Shown: piece after piece, positions 32,892 through 41,954 of the stretch
Numbering within the stretch: position 1 is the first letter of the stretch
Layout of the letters: every line of letters starts with the position of its first letter
Assembly: GCF_029581275.1 (NCBI RefSeq)
Contig: NZ_CP120742.1
Coordinates: 5,642,501 to 5,706,500 of the forward strand
Source: Micromonospora sp. WMMD1155
GTDB taxonomy: Bacteria; Actinomycetota; Actinomycetes; Mycobacteriales; Micromonosporaceae
DNA length: 64,000 nt
Reading direction: 5' to 3'
The notes under the pieces: model-generated
What the model saw: only the letters and a program-made list of their open reading frames with translations
What the model was told of the DNA's origin: nothing
Database searches by the model: none
Position numbers and translations under genes: made by a program

Positions 32892-34838
32892 GTGTTGCAA
32901 CGACTCCCAGCCGCTGGCTTCGCGCTCGTTCTGGCGCTGGCCGGGGCCATCGGCGTCGGTGGGCCCGCCCAGGCTGAGCCGACCGGCACCATCAGGTACG
33001 CGGACGGCCCGAACGCGGTGGCCGACCGCTACATCGTCACGCTCAGGTCCACCGCGTTGGTGGCCACCGCCGTCGACAGCAAGGCCCGTGAGCTGACCGG
33101 CCGCTTCGGTGGCCAGACCCGGCACGTCTACGCGTCGGCCCTGCCCGGCTTCTCGGTGAACATGTCCGTTAAGCAGGCGGAACGGCTGGCCGCCGACCCG
33201 TCCGTCGCGTCGGTCGAGCAGGTCCAGCGCATCGGCGTACTGGACACCCAGACCAACCCGCCGAACTGGGGGGATGATCGGATCGACCAGCGCAACCTGC
33301 CGTTGAACCAGACCTTCACCTACCCGGCCAACCCGGGCCAGGGGGTCACCGTCTACGTCCTCGACACCGGCATCAACGCCAACCACAACGAGTTCACCGG
33401 CCGCGTGCGGCAGGGCACCGACATGGTGGACAACGACAGTACCCCGCAGGACTGCCACGGGCACGGCACGCACGTCGCGGGCACGGCGGTGGGCACCACG
33501 TACGGCATCGCGAAGAAGGCCGGCGTGGTCGCCGTACGGGTGCTGAACTGCCAGGGCAGCGGCACGAACGACGATCTGATCGCGGGCATCAACTGGGTAC
33601 GCGCCAACGCGCAGAAGCCGGCGGTGGTCAACTACAGCATCGGCTGCGGCAGCCGGTGCACGAGCCAGGCGATGGACAGCGCCGTCACCAGCCTGATCAA
33701 CTCGGGTGTGCAGTTCGTGCAGGCAGCCGGCAACTCCTCGGACGACGCCTGCTACTACAGCCCCCAGGCGGTCACCGCGGCCATCACGGTCGGCAACAGC
33801 ACCAGCTCCGACGGGCGCAACAGCAGCAGCAACTACGGCTCCTGCCTGGACATCTTCGCCCCCGGCACGAGCATCGTCTCGGCGTCGTACGCCAGCAACA
33901 ACGGCAGCGCCACGATGACGGGCACCTCGATGGCGTCACCGCACACGGCCGGTGCGGCGGCACTTTACCTGGGCGCCAACCCCAGCGCGACACCTGCCGA
34001 GGTCCGGAACGCGCTGGTGAACAACGGCACCACCGGCAAGATCACCAGTCCGGGTAGCGGCTCGCCGAACGTCCTGCTCTACACCGCGTTCATCGGTGGC
34101 ACCGACCCCGGCCCGGGCAGCCCGTCGGTGACCAACCCGGGTAACCGCATCTCGGCTGTCGGCCAGGCCGTCGACGTGCAGGTGCAGGGCAGCGGCGGTA
34201 CCACCCCGTACACCTGGAGCGCCTCGGGGTTGCCGGCCGGGCTCTCCATCGGCGCGTCCACCGGGCGGATCACCGGCAGCGCCACCACGGCGGGCACCTC
34301 GAACGTGACGGTGACCCTCACCGATGCGGCGGGCCGGACCGCCCAGGCGACCTTCACCTGGACGGTCACCAGTGGCGGCGGTGGCTGCACGCCGACGCAG
34401 GTCGTCGGCAACCCCGGCTTCGAGACTGGCACCTCGCCGTGGACGGCGACGGCGAACGTGATCGGCGCCTGGTCGCAGTATCCCGCGCGCTCCGGCAGTC
34501 GGAACGCCTGGCTCAACGGTGGCGGCCGGGTACAGACCGACACCCTGTCGCAGTCGGTGACGATCCCGGCAGGATGCGCCAACGCGACGCTGCGGTTCTG
34601 GATCCGGATCACCACCGCCGAGTACGAGAACCTGGCCTACGACCGGTTGACCGTCACGCTCGGCGGCACGACCCTGGCCAGCTACACCAACCTGGACAAG
34701 ACCAACGGGTACGTCGAGAAAGTAATCAACGTGGGCCAGTTCGCCGGGCAGACCGCCACGCTGACGTTCAACGGCGTGGAGGACTGGTCGTACCAGACCA
34801 GCTTCGTGATCGACGACGTGACGATCAGCGCGAGCTGA
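32892..34838 (+). CDS. Secreted S8 (proteinase K-like) subtilase with C-terminal Ig-like and beta-sandwich domains
   Basis: The 648-residue preproprotein has a signal peptide (to AQA, about residue 30), an inhibitor I9 propeptide (YIVTLRSTA...FSVNMSVKQAERLAADPSVASVEQ), the S8 domain with Asp near 158 (VLDTGIN), His near 191 (HGHGTHVAGT), oxyanion Asn in AAGNSS and Ser near 346 (GTSMASPH), then a putative Ig domain (about 410-495) and a final CBM-like domain. The start is GTG with GGAGGAG eight bases before. TTGACG at 32754 may be a -35 box. Confidence 0.94.
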   Translation: MLQRLPAAGFALVLALAGAIGVGGPAQAEPTGTIRYADGPNAVADRYIVTLRSTALVATAVDSKARELTGRFGGQTRHVYASALPGFSVNMSVKQAERLAADPSVASVEQVQRIGVLDTQTNPPNWGDDRIDQRNLPLNQTFTYPANPGQGVTVYVLDTGINANHNEFTGRVRQGTDMVDNDSTPQDCHGHGTHVAGTAVGTTYGIAKKAGVVAVRVLNCQGSGTNDDLIAGINWVRANAQKPAVVNYSIGCGSRCTSQAMDSAVTSLINSGVQFVQAAGNSSDDACYYSPQAVTAAITVGNSTSSDGRNSSSNYGSCLDIFAPGTSIVSASYASNNGSATMTGTSMASPHTAGAAALYLGANPSATPAEVRNALVNNGTTGKITSPGSGSPNVLLYTAFIGGTDPGPGSPSVTNPGNRISAVGQAVDVQVQGSGGTTPYTWSASGLPAGLSIGASTGRITGSATTAGTSNVTVTLTDAAGRTAQATFTWTVTSGGGGCTPTQVVGNPGFETGTSPWTATANVIGAWSQYPARSGSRNAWLNGGGRVQTDTLSQSVTIPAGCANATLRFWIRITTAEYENLAYDRLTVTLGGTTLASYTNLDKTNGYVEKVINVGQFAGQTATLTFNGVEDWSYQTSFVIDDVTISAS

Positions 34839-34860
34839 CCGGAGCACGAGAACAAGAACC

Positions 34861-34899
34861 GGAGTGAGCGGCTCCCCGGGACCGGGGGCCGCTCACTCC
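34861..34899. terminator. Bidirectional terminator between the subtilase and HTH genes
   Basis: GGAGTGAGCGGC (34861-34872) pairs perfectly with GCCGCTCACTCC (34888-34899), with further CCC/GGG pairing inside. The right arm contains the stop codon of the convergent gene. Confidence 0.88.
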
Positions 34900-35828
34900 C
34901 ATTCCCAGCGCATGCCGACGATCCCCGGGGGGACGTCCGAGGCGATCAGGTGGGCGCCGTGGGTGGACCCGATCCACGCCTCCCACACACCCTGGTCGGG
35001 CGCGTGCAGGCCACGTCGCTCGAAGCGGTGACAGCGGGCCGGTACGGCGTCGTGGTCGAACTGCACCTGGAGCACGTATTCGCTGACCGGGGTGGAGAAC
35101 CCCCGGTAGTAGTTGTCCGTCGGCAGCTGCGAGGTGCTCAGGAACTCGTACTCGATCACCACGGTGTCGCCCTGGGCCAGCATCCGGTCGAAGATGATCT
35201 CCGCGACGAGTAGGCCAGAGCCGTGCTCCGAGCGCACCCGGCCGAGCCGGCAGTTGCGGACGGCATTGATCCGCGTCGAGGCGGTCACGTCGTCGGTGCG
35301 GAAGATGCCGACCGTCCGCGAGACCCGGTCGGTGTTGGCCCGCAGCACCTGCCGGCAGGTCAAGCTGATCTCCTGGCGTCGATCGCCCACCACGTAGAGG
35401 TCGTGCAGACTGAGCCTGGTCAGCTCGTGGTACAGCCACCGGTCGACCTCGGCGACCATCTTGGCGACGCTGGTGCCGTCACTGAAGAGGCGGTCGATCT
35501 CGATCGTCCCGGGTGGCTGGCTCAGCCAGCGGCCCCGAGGTCGGCGCGGGCCGAGTTGGACGATCAACGACTCGGCCGGCAGCGACAGGATCGCCTCGAG
35601 GAGCCGGACCGCCTTGATCGACTCCGGGCGTTCCGGCCGGCTGCGACCGCGTCGCCAGTAGCTCAGCGTGGTGAGGCTGACGCTGACGCCGGCCGCCGAC
35701 AGCTTCTCCTGGATCTCCTCCAGCCGCATGCCGCGGTCCTCGATGGCGAGGTGGAGGGCCGCCGAGAACGGACCCGTACGCAGCGCGTGCGCCAGGTCCC
35801 GACCCAGCTCGGAACGGACCTTCTCCAT
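34893..35828 (-). CDS. Helix-turn-helix protein of unknown role
   Basis: The 311-residue protein has an N-terminal DNA-binding-like segment (LHLAIEDRGMRLEEIQEKLSAAGVSVSLTTLSYWRRGRSRPERPESIKAVRLLEAIL) that resembles an XRE-type fold with recognition helix around TLSYWRRG. The remaining 220 residues form an unassigned domain rich in strands (IFRTDDVTASTRINAVRNC, VVIEYEFLSTS). No transmembrane segments. The arrangement suggests a one-component regulator with a ligand-binding C-terminal half. It stands alone. Confidence 0.72.
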   Translation of the reverse strand: MEKVRSELGRDLAHALRTGPFSAALHLAIEDRGMRLEEIQEKLSAAGVSVSLTTLSYWRRGRSRPERPESIKAVRLLEAILSLPAESLIVQLGPRRPRGRWLSQPPGTIEIDRLFSDGTSVAKMVAEVDRWLYHELTRLSLHDLYVVGDRRQEISLTCRQVLRANTDRVSRTVGIFRTDDVTASTRINAVRNCRLGRVRSEHGSGLLVAEIIFDRMLAQGDTVVIEYEFLSTSQLPTDNYYRGFSTPVSEYVLQVQFDHDAVPARCHRFERRGLHAPDQGVWEAWIGSTHGAHLIASDVPPGIVGMRWEWE

Positions 35829-35880
35829 GTCGGCTGAGTATGGTCACGTCACCGCCGCCGCGCCAGCGGTGTCGGCGCGC

Positions 35881-36984
35881 TCAGCGAGCCGCCTGGTAGG
35901 CACGGCCGACGGCGGTCGCCTCGCTGCCGGTGCGGAACAGCCCGGTCTGGTCCTTGTCCGTGGCGGGCAGGCCGAACCACGCGTACCGCTGGAGCCAGGA
36001 CAGGCCGCCCAGCATCTTCGTCGCCGCGGTGAGGAACGCGGCCTGCTGCGCCTGGGTCGGGAAGCGGACGCCGTTGGAGAAGTCGATCAGGGCGAACTCG
36101 GTGAGCCAGATCGGCAGCCGGTAGCGGTCGTGTACGCCCTGGAGGTACGACTTGAGCTGGTTGACGGCGTTGGCGGTGGTGAAGTCGCCGCCGTACCAGT
36201 GCAGGGCGATGAAGTCGACGCGGTAGCCGCGCTGCTTCGCCCCGGCCATGAAGCGGTCGAGCCACTCGCCCGGCCGGTCACCACCCCAGGCCACCGCCGG
36301 GCTGCCCAGCGGAAGGCCGGTGGCCTGCAACTGCGGCCACAGGTCCAACGCCTGCTCCACGGTCATCTCCGCCTGACCCTTCAGGTCCGGCTCGTTGAAC
36401 CCGAGCAGGTACTTGCCGTTCTTCTTGGCCTGTTGCAGGTTGGTGGCGGTGACGCTCTTCGCCCCCCAGATCATCGGGACGAACTCGGCGCCCTTCGGGC
36501 TGGTGACGCCCTGGTGCTTCACGTCCCAGGTGTAATACCAACTCGCGCCGGAGTTGGCGAGCGCCTGGCTGACCCCGTCGAAGGTCCACACCCCGACGCC
36601 CTTGCGCTTCGAGGTCACCGCCGGTGCCGCCGGGGCGACCGGACGCCCGGTCGTCGGCTTCACCGACGGCGTCGCCGACGGGCTCACCGCCGTCGGGCTC
36701 GCCGTGGCGGAGGGCGTGGTCCCGGTGGACGAGTCGGGCTCCGGACCGGTGGACGGCGGGGCGTCGAGCGCCTGCGTCGCGGCCGGGGCGGGCGTCGGCC
36801 CGGTCGGTTGCATCACGACGACCACACCACTGACCAGTACGGCGACCACGGCGGCCACGGCGAGCGGCCACAGCAGACGCCGTACACCGATCGGAAGGCG
36901 GCCGGGTGACCCGCGTCGGGGTTCCGCGTGGACGCCCCGACCGCCCCTCGCGGCGTCCGCTTCTCCCGGGCCGGTTGCGCGCAT
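35881..36984 (-). CDS. Membrane-anchored GH128-like glycosidase (glycosyl hydrolase catalytic core)
   Basis: The 367-residue protein has a basic N-terminus, one transmembrane helix (LLWPLAVAAVVAVLVSGVVVVM), a Thr/Pro/Ser linker and a TIM-barrel domain from about residue 125. Motifs YLLGFNEPD and LPIWLTEFAL supply the two catalytic Glu residues and FIALHWYGG is conserved in the family; related enzymes cleave beta-1,3-glucan. The ATG at 36984 follows AAGGAG by eight bases; earlier ATGs lack a site. Confidence 0.85.
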   Translation of the reverse strand: MRATGPGEADAARGGRGVHAEPRRGSPGRLPIGVRRLLWPLAVAAVVAVLVSGVVVVMQPTGPTPAPAATQALDAPPSTGPEPDSSTGTTPSATASPTAVSPSATPSVKPTTGRPVAPAAPAVTSKRKGVGVWTFDGVSQALANSGASWYYTWDVKHQGVTSPKGAEFVPMIWGAKSVTATNLQQAKKNGKYLLGFNEPDLKGQAEMTVEQALDLWPQLQATGLPLGSPAVAWGGDRPGEWLDRFMAGAKQRGYRVDFIALHWYGGDFTTANAVNQLKSYLQGVHDRYRLPIWLTEFALIDFSNGVRFPTQAQQAAFLTAATKMLGGLSWLQRYAWFGLPATDKDQTGLFRTGSEATAVGRAYQAAR

Positions 36985-37090
36985 CGTCTCGACTCCTTCG
37001 TGTGCTCGCATCGCTACTCGATGCCGCGTCGGCGGGAGGATCCCGCCAACGCCCCACATCAGGAGACTCGCCAGCCGTACCTGGATAACA

Positions 37091-37103
37091 GTTTCGCCGA
37101 AAC
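37091..37103. promoter_or_regulatory. Short palindrome GTTTCG-C-CGAAAC upstream of the GH128-like gene
   Basis: An odd-length dyad with six-base arms lies 107 bases upstream of the GH128-like gene and about 160 before the divergent small frame at 37260. It is the only notable dyad in the 36985-37259 gap; it may be an operator, but the assignment rests on symmetry alone. Confidence 0.3.
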
Positions 37104-37259
37104 CGCGACGCCGACGAGCCGGTCAGCGATCCGCGCCGCCCGAGCGGTCTGACCGCACCTCCGATCACCCATCCGGCCATAAGCCGCCAAATCGGGCCGA
37201 AGATAGATAACATACTCACGGTGGTCAGGTGGGACCGGTCGGTGAGGAGGCCCGGAGCG

Positions 37260-37331
37260 ATGGCAGCGGGGCGGATCACCGAGCACCGTCGTCACCTCGG
37301 TGTGCCCGTGTCGGCGGCTCCGGCCGGCTGA
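37260..37331 (+). CDS. Small upstream frame before the LtrA gene, with strong ribosome binding site
   Basis: ATG at 37260 is preceded by GGTGAGGAGG at a good distance and opens 23 codons (MAAGRITEHRRHLGVPVSAA and three more) ending in TGA. It is in the same frame as the LtrA gene, which begins with GTG 16 bases after this stop and has no ribosome binding site. It may be a leader peptide coupling translation, or the former N-terminus cut off by a nonsense mutation. Confidence 0.45.
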   Translation: MAAGRITEHRRHLGVPVSAAPAG

Positions 37332-37346
37332 GCGGTCCCGCCGTCC

Positions 37347-38546
37347 GTGTCGCCGAGTGGCGTGTTCCGGGGCCTCGGGGACACCCGGAGCCCGAACTCG
37401 GCGACCGTCCTGGAGCTGCTGTTCGACATCGTCTACGTCTTCGCGCTCGCCCGCCTCGCCGGGCGGGTCGCGGACGACCTCACCATCGTCCGGCACACGT
37501 TGCTGTCCGAGGCGGGCCAGACGGTCCTCTTCTTCGCCGCGATGTGGATGATCTGGTCACTCAACGCGCTGCTGTCCAGCACCTACGACCCGCGCCGTCC
37601 CGAACTCCAGGCCTTCCTGCTGGCGACGATGTTCGGCACACTGGTGCTGGCGGTCTCCCTGCCGCAGGCCTTCGGGCAACGCGGCGTCGTCTTCTCCGTC
37701 ACCTACGTGATCATCCAGGTCGGTCGACCGCTCTTCCTCGCGTTCGCCCTGCGGGGTCACCCGGTACAGGGGTTCTCGATCCGGATCCTGACCTGGCACT
37801 CGGCTTCGGGTGTGCTCTGGATCAGCGGTGGCATCAGCGGCGGCCTCGGTCGGGGCGTCTTCTGGACCATCGCGCTCGCCATCGAGTTGATCGGCGCCGC
37901 CATCACCTACCCGCTGCCCCGGGTGGGCGGACGGCAGCTCAACTCCCTGGGCGTCACCGTCTCGCAGACGCACCTCGCCGAGCGCTACAACCAGTTCTTC
38001 ATGATCGCGCTCGCCGAGGTGGTGCTCGAAGCCGGTGCCGCGGTCAGCTTCCCGGGCTTCTCCCGAGACGGGACCATCACCCTCGTCGCCTCGTTCGTGG
38101 CGGTCGTCGCGTTCTGGCGGATCTACTTCTACCACGCCCGTTCTGGGAACGCCTCGTCTCCGAGCGGGGAGGGGATCGAACTGTCCCGGTGGGCCAGCTA
38201 CAGTCTGCTGCTCATCGTCGGTGGCATCATCTGCACCGCCGTCGGGTTCGGGCAGATCATCGAGGATCCCCACCCGCCGATCGACTGGGCCCTGGTGGTC
38301 ATCGTCTTCGGTGGCCCGGTGCTGTTCCTGATCGGGCGCGGCTTCCTGGAGAAGGGCAGCCGCGCCACGCCGCGTTGCCCGGCATTGTTCGTCGGCGTGG
38401 TAGCGCTGATCGTCGGGGCGCTGCCCATGGTGCTGCTCCCGCCGGTCGCCGTGGCGGTCACCGTGGCGGTGATCCTGGCCGGCATCACCGTCTTCGACCA
38501 GCGAGCCCACCAGCGTGGATCGCCGGAGAGCAACCCGACACTGTGA
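37347..38546 (+). CDS. Low temperature requirement protein A (LtrA) family membrane protein
   Basis: The 399-residue protein has about ten to twelve transmembrane segments and the LtrA hallmark LELLFDIVYVFALARLAG near the N-terminus, with a later HLAERYNQFFMIALAEVVLEAG that carries the family's E-R-x-x-x-x-x-I-x-L-x-E pattern. The family name comes from Listeria cold-growth mutants; biochemical function is unknown. The GTG start has no visible ribosome binding site and probably depends on the small frame just upstream. Confidence 0.85.
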   Translation: MSPSGVFRGLGDTRSPNSATVLELLFDIVYVFALARLAGRVADDLTIVRHTLLSEAGQTVLFFAAMWMIWSLNALLSSTYDPRRPELQAFLLATMFGTLVLAVSLPQAFGQRGVVFSVTYVIIQVGRPLFLAFALRGHPVQGFSIRILTWHSASGVLWISGGISGGLGRGVFWTIALAIELIGAAITYPLPRVGGRQLNSLGVTVSQTHLAERYNQFFMIALAEVVLEAGAAVSFPGFSRDGTITLVASFVAVVAFWRIYFYHARSGNASSPSGEGIELSRWASYSLLLIVGGIICTAVGFGQIIEDPHPPIDWALVVIVFGGPVLFLIGRGFLEKGSRATPRCPALFVGVVALIVGALPMVLLPPVAVAVTVAVILAGITVFDQRAHQRGSPESNPTL

Positions 38547-38620
38547 CCGTCCCTTGCGGGCCGCCGACCGTCACCCGTAGGGTCGTCGGCACGCCGTCGA
38601 GCCGGGAGGAGGTCAGAACG

Positions 38621-38671
38621 ATGTCCGATGTTCTGCGCCCCCTCCGCGCTCCGGCGTCCGCGCGGATCTGA
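38621..38671 (+). CDS. Possible 16-residue peptide with strong ribosome binding site
   Basis: GGGAGGAGG stands seven bases before an ATG opening MSDVLRPLRAPASARI and a TGA at 38669. It ends 31 bases before the acetyltransferase gene. It could be a leader peptide for that gene or a chance frame; the good ribosome binding site is the only support. Confidence 0.35.
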   Translation: MSDVLRPLRAPASARI

Positions 38672-38702
38672 CCGGGGCGTCCGTTTCCCGAAGGACCACG
38701 CC

Positions 38703-39599
38703 ATGACAGATCTGGTCATCCGTCCGCTCGTCGCGGGCGAGGAACACGTGTTCGACTCCATGCCCGACCCGCTGCCCCAACTGCGCCAGGTCGCGTACGC
38801 CGACGGGGTCGCCGGTGGCGGCTACCGCCCCGAGACCACCTGGATCGCATTGCGCGGCGGCCGGGTGGTCGCCCGAGCCGCCTGGCTCCTCCCACCGGGC
38901 GGCGTCGGCGCCCCCTGGCTGGACCGGTTCGATCTGGACGCCGAACCGGAGGTGGGGGCGGAGCTGTTGCGCGCCGCCCACGAAGCACTCGGCGGTCCCG
39001 GTCTGTACTACGCCGCCCTGCCGGCGCACTGGCGGCGTCGACCCGAGGTGCTGGCGGTGGTGCGTGCACCGATGGCCGCCGCCCAGCTCGCCGGGCTGGT
39101 CGAGCGGGAGGAACGGATCCGGTTTTCCTGGACCGGCACACCGCTGCCGGCGTCCTCCGGACGCTACGACTTCCGCACCCCCGCCGACGCGGCGGAGATC
39201 AACGCCCTGGTCGCCCGGGTCGCCGAGCCGGACGTGCTGACCGGCGTCGAGATCGCACGGGTGGTCGGCGGCGTCGACCTGGCCACCGACCCCCTCGGGT
39301 GGCTCGGGGACGCGGTGCGGGGATGGCGGGTCGTGCTGGAGGACGGCCGACCGGTGGGCCTGGCCGGCACCGCCGGGGACGCCTGCTACCCGCTCCTGGC
39401 CTATCTCGGCCTGCTCGACGAGGCGGCCCGTCCCGAACTGCTGGCCGAGGCGGTCCGGATGCTCGTCGCCGACGGTGCCCGGGAGGTCATCGCCGACGTC
39501 GCGGCACACCGCGTGGCGGTGCTGGCGGAGCTGGAACGGACCGGGTTCCGGCAACTGCGCACCCGGGTCACCTTCGCACCGCCGAACACCCCGGAATAG
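38703..39599 (+). CDS. GNAT-like acetyltransferase, two-domain
   Basis: The 298-residue protein starts MTDLVIRPLVAGEEHVFD, the usual GNAT entry, has an internal LRGGRVVARAAWLLPPGG strand pair and a second GNAT-like half (VVLEDGRPVGLAGTAGD, LLAYLGLLDEAARPELLAEAVRMLVADGAREVIADVAAHRVAVLAELERTGFRQLR). The acetyl-CoA loop is degenerate, lacking a clear R-G-x-G-x-G/A, so activity is uncertain. AAGGA precedes the ATG. A good terminator follows. Confidence 0.72.
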   Translation: MTDLVIRPLVAGEEHVFDSMPDPLPQLRQVAYADGVAGGGYRPETTWIALRGGRVVARAAWLLPPGGVGAPWLDRFDLDAEPEVGAELLRAAHEALGGPGLYYAALPAHWRRRPEVLAVVRAPMAAAQLAGLVEREERIRFSWTGTPLPASSGRYDFRTPADAAEINALVARVAEPDVLTGVEIARVVGGVDLATDPLGWLGDAVRGWRVVLEDGRPVGLAGTAGDACYPLLAYLGLLDEAARPELLAEAVRMLVADGAREVIADVAAHRVAVLAELERTGFRQLRTRVTFAPPNTPE

Positions 39600-39605
39600 C
39601 CGAAA

Positions 39606-39635
39606 GGGGTGCGCCCTGTCACCGGGGCGCACCCC
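39606..39635 (+). terminator. Terminator after the GNAT-like gene
   Basis: GGGGTGCGCCC (39606-39616) pairs with GGGCGCACCCC (39625-39635) around an 8-base loop, six bases after the stop codon. Confidence 0.85.
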
Positions 39636-39674
39636 TGGGCCGCCGTCGGCCGCCGTCAGTGCCACCATCTGCCC

Positions 39675-40635
39675 ATGCCGGAGATCATCGCGTTCGTCGT
39701 CGGCGGATTGGCGCTGGTCGTAGTGGTCGTCGGCGGGCTCTGGCTCTGGCCCGTACGGCGTCCGGGCCGCCGTCTCGCGCCCGCGCAGCCGCTCGACTTC
39801 GACACCGCCGTCCAGGCCGCCGAGGCTCACGTCGCGGGCGAGACGACGGACCCGGCGGTCCGCCCGGAGTCGCGCAGCCGTCTGCTCAGCCACGGCTCGC
39901 GTACCGACCGGGCCGTCCTGCTGCTGCACGGATACACCCTCGCGCCGGAGCAGTACGACGACCTGGCCCAGGAGTTCTTCGACCGGGGCTACAACGTCTG
40001 GGTGCCGCGCGCCCCGCAGCACGGGACCGTCGACCGGCAGGCCCACCACCGGGTCGAGGCCGAGGAGCTGACGACGTACGCCGCGCGGGCCTGGGCCATC
40101 GCCGCGGCCCTGGGCGACGAGGTGGGCGTCGTGGGGATCTCCGGCGGTGCCGTGCTCGCCACCTGGCTGGCCCAGGTGCCCGGCGCCGCCGTACGCCGAC
40201 TGCTCCTGCTGTCGCCGTTCTTCGGTCCGAGTCCGCGACAGGCGCCGGCGTACCTGGTCCGACCCCTCCTCCTGCTGTACGGGCGTCGCGTCCTGCGCGA
40301 CCGCGTCACGCGGATACTCCCTCGCCGCCGTCACCCAGTACCTGACGATCGCCCGCACCCTGCCGCGTCCGCCTCGACGGGGCGCGTTGCGGAGCGTGGC
40401 GGTGGCGATCAGCCCACTCGACGGCGTGGTGGACCTCGCCGCGGCAGTCGACGTGCCGCGCCGGATCGCCGACGCGAACGCGGTGCCGCTGCGGGTGTGC
40501 ACCCTGCCCGAGGCGCTGGGCGTCGAACACAACACCCTCAACCTCGGTGCCGACGGCGACGAGTGGCGACGGCGGTACGTCGCGCTCTACGAAGGCGCGA
40601 CGGCCCCGGCGACAGACGTGTCACTCGGTCGGTGA
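39675..40635 (+). pseudogene. Alpha/beta hydrolase (lysophospholipase-like) with a frameshift
   Basis: The N-terminal frame gives a membrane anchor (MPEIIAFVVGGLALVVVVVGGLWLW), LLLHGYTLAPEQYDDLA and the nucleophile elbow GISGGAVLATW. Around 40310-40325 the frame is lost; the next frame continues naturally with GYSLAAVTQYLTIARTL, LRSVAVAISPLDGVVD (acid region) and a His in GVEHNTLN, ending at 40635. One added or two missing bases near the CGCGTCACGCGG stretch explain this. It is a true pseudogene or a sequencing error. Confidence 0.8.
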
Positions 40636-40726
40636 TGCCGTCGCCGGAGCGGTCGCGGTGATCTGGGTGAGTGGGCCCTGGTCCTGGCCCTGGCTCGGCC
40701 GGCGGCCCGGGGGCGCATGCGCCAAC

Positions 40727-40774
40727 GAGCGGTATACCTCAGAGTCATATTTATGACTCTGAGGTATACCGCTC
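40727..40774. repeat. Perfect 23-bp inverted repeat, AT-richer than its surroundings
   Basis: Arms 40727-40749 and 40752-40774 (starting GAGCGGTATACCTCAGAG) are exact reverse complements with a two-base TT centre. It lies between the convergent hydrolase and aldo/keto reductase genes, ten bases before the latter's stop, so it can act as a bidirectional terminator. Its composition and near-zero loop differ from the other terminators here. Confidence 0.88.
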
Positions 40775-40783
40775 AACGGCATG

Positions 40784-41887
40784 TCACTCGGCTGGCTGGG
40801 CGGCGGCGTTGAGCACCGGTGGCGCGTAGCCGGCCGGCTTGTCGCCGATGGTCAGGCCGGGGCTGACCACCCAGGACTGGTACTGCGGGGTGAACATGCC
40901 GTACGGCAGCCCGAGGTTCGGGGCGCTGGCCTCGTCGAGCCGGCGGCGGGCGTCGGCCGGGATCTCGAAGTCGAGCGCCTCGAAGTTGCTGGAGACCTGC
41001 TCGGCGCTGCTCGCCCCGATGATCACCGAGGCGACGGCGGGCTGGGTGGCGACCCAGTTGATCGCGACCTGTGCCATGCTGCGGCCCAGCTCGGCGGCGA
41101 CGCTTTCCAGGGCGTCGATGACCTGCCAGTCGCTGGGGCTGATCTCCCGGCCCCCGGCGTTGGGAGTGGTCAGCCGGCCGGTCCCGCTCAGGCCGTCGCC
41201 ACTGCGTCGGTACTTGCCGGTGAGCAGGCCGCCGGCGATCGGGCTCCACGCGGTGAGCCCCATGCCCACGTTCTGCGCCATCGACACGAACTCCGCCTCG
41301 ACGCCCCGGTTGACCAGGGAGTACGGCAGTTGCAGGTTGATCAGCGGGGCCAGTCCGTGCGCCTCGGCGTAGCTCTGCGCGCGGGCCGCGTACCAGGCGG
41401 GTACGTCGGAGAGGCCGGCGTAGCGGATCTTGCCAGTGCGGACCAGGTCGTCGAGGGTGTGCACGACCTCCTCGACCGGGGTGATCCGGTCCCAGGTGTG
41501 CAGCAGGTACAGGTCGATGTAGTCGGTGCCGAGTCGGCTCAGCGACGCCTCCACGGCCCGCATGATGTGCTTACGGCCGTTGCCGCTCGCGTTCGGGTCG
41601 CTCGGGTCGACGGTGTTGGTGAACTTGCTGGTCAGCACGAGTCGTTCGCGGACACCGGCCCGGTCGATCAGCCGACCGAGGATCTTCTCGCTCTCCCCGG
41701 CGGTGTAGAAGTCCGCCGTGTCGATGAAGTTCCCGCCCGACTCCAGATACCGGCGGAAGATCGGCTCGGACTCCTCCTCGGTCTTGCCGTACGCGGCATG
41801 GAACCCGTCGACGCCGAAGTTCATGGTGCCCAGCGCCAGCCGGCTGACCCGCAGACCCGACCGACCGAGCAGGTAGTAGTGGTTCAT
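40784..41887 (-). CDS. Aldo/keto reductase
   Basis: The 367-residue NADPH-type oxidoreductase has the catalytic set Asp/Tyr (FIDTADFYTAGESE), Lys (VLTSKFTNT) and His (LYLLHTWD), a C-terminal cofactor loop (VASVIIGASSAEQVSSN) and TAWSPIAGGLLTGKY. Close in layout to YajO/Tas-type (AKR11/12-like) enzymes. It would reduce aldehydes or ketones. It is divergent from a TetR gene, and a TGGAC-centred dyad between them implies repression by that regulator. Confidence 0.93.
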   Translation of the reverse strand: MNHYYLLGRSGLRVSRLALGTMNFGVDGFHAAYGKTEEESEPIFRRYLESGGNFIDTADFYTAGESEKILGRLIDRAGVRERLVLTSKFTNTVDPSDPNASGNGRKHIMRAVEASLSRLGTDYIDLYLLHTWDRITPVEEVVHTLDDLVRTGKIRYAGLSDVPAWYAARAQSYAEAHGLAPLINLQLPYSLVNRGVEAEFVSMAQNVGMGLTAWSPIAGGLLTGKYRRSGDGLSGTGRLTTPNAGGREISPSDWQVIDALESVAAELGRSMAQVAINWVATQPAVASVIIGASSAEQVSSNFEALDFEIPADARRRLDEASAPNLGLPYGMFTPQYQSWVVSPGLTIGDKPAGYAPPVLNAAAQPAE

Positions 41888-41954
41888 CGTTGCGCCTTCC
41901 GATCATGTGTCGGCCCCCGATCGGACCGCTTGCCAGACCTTTGCTCGGCAAAAA

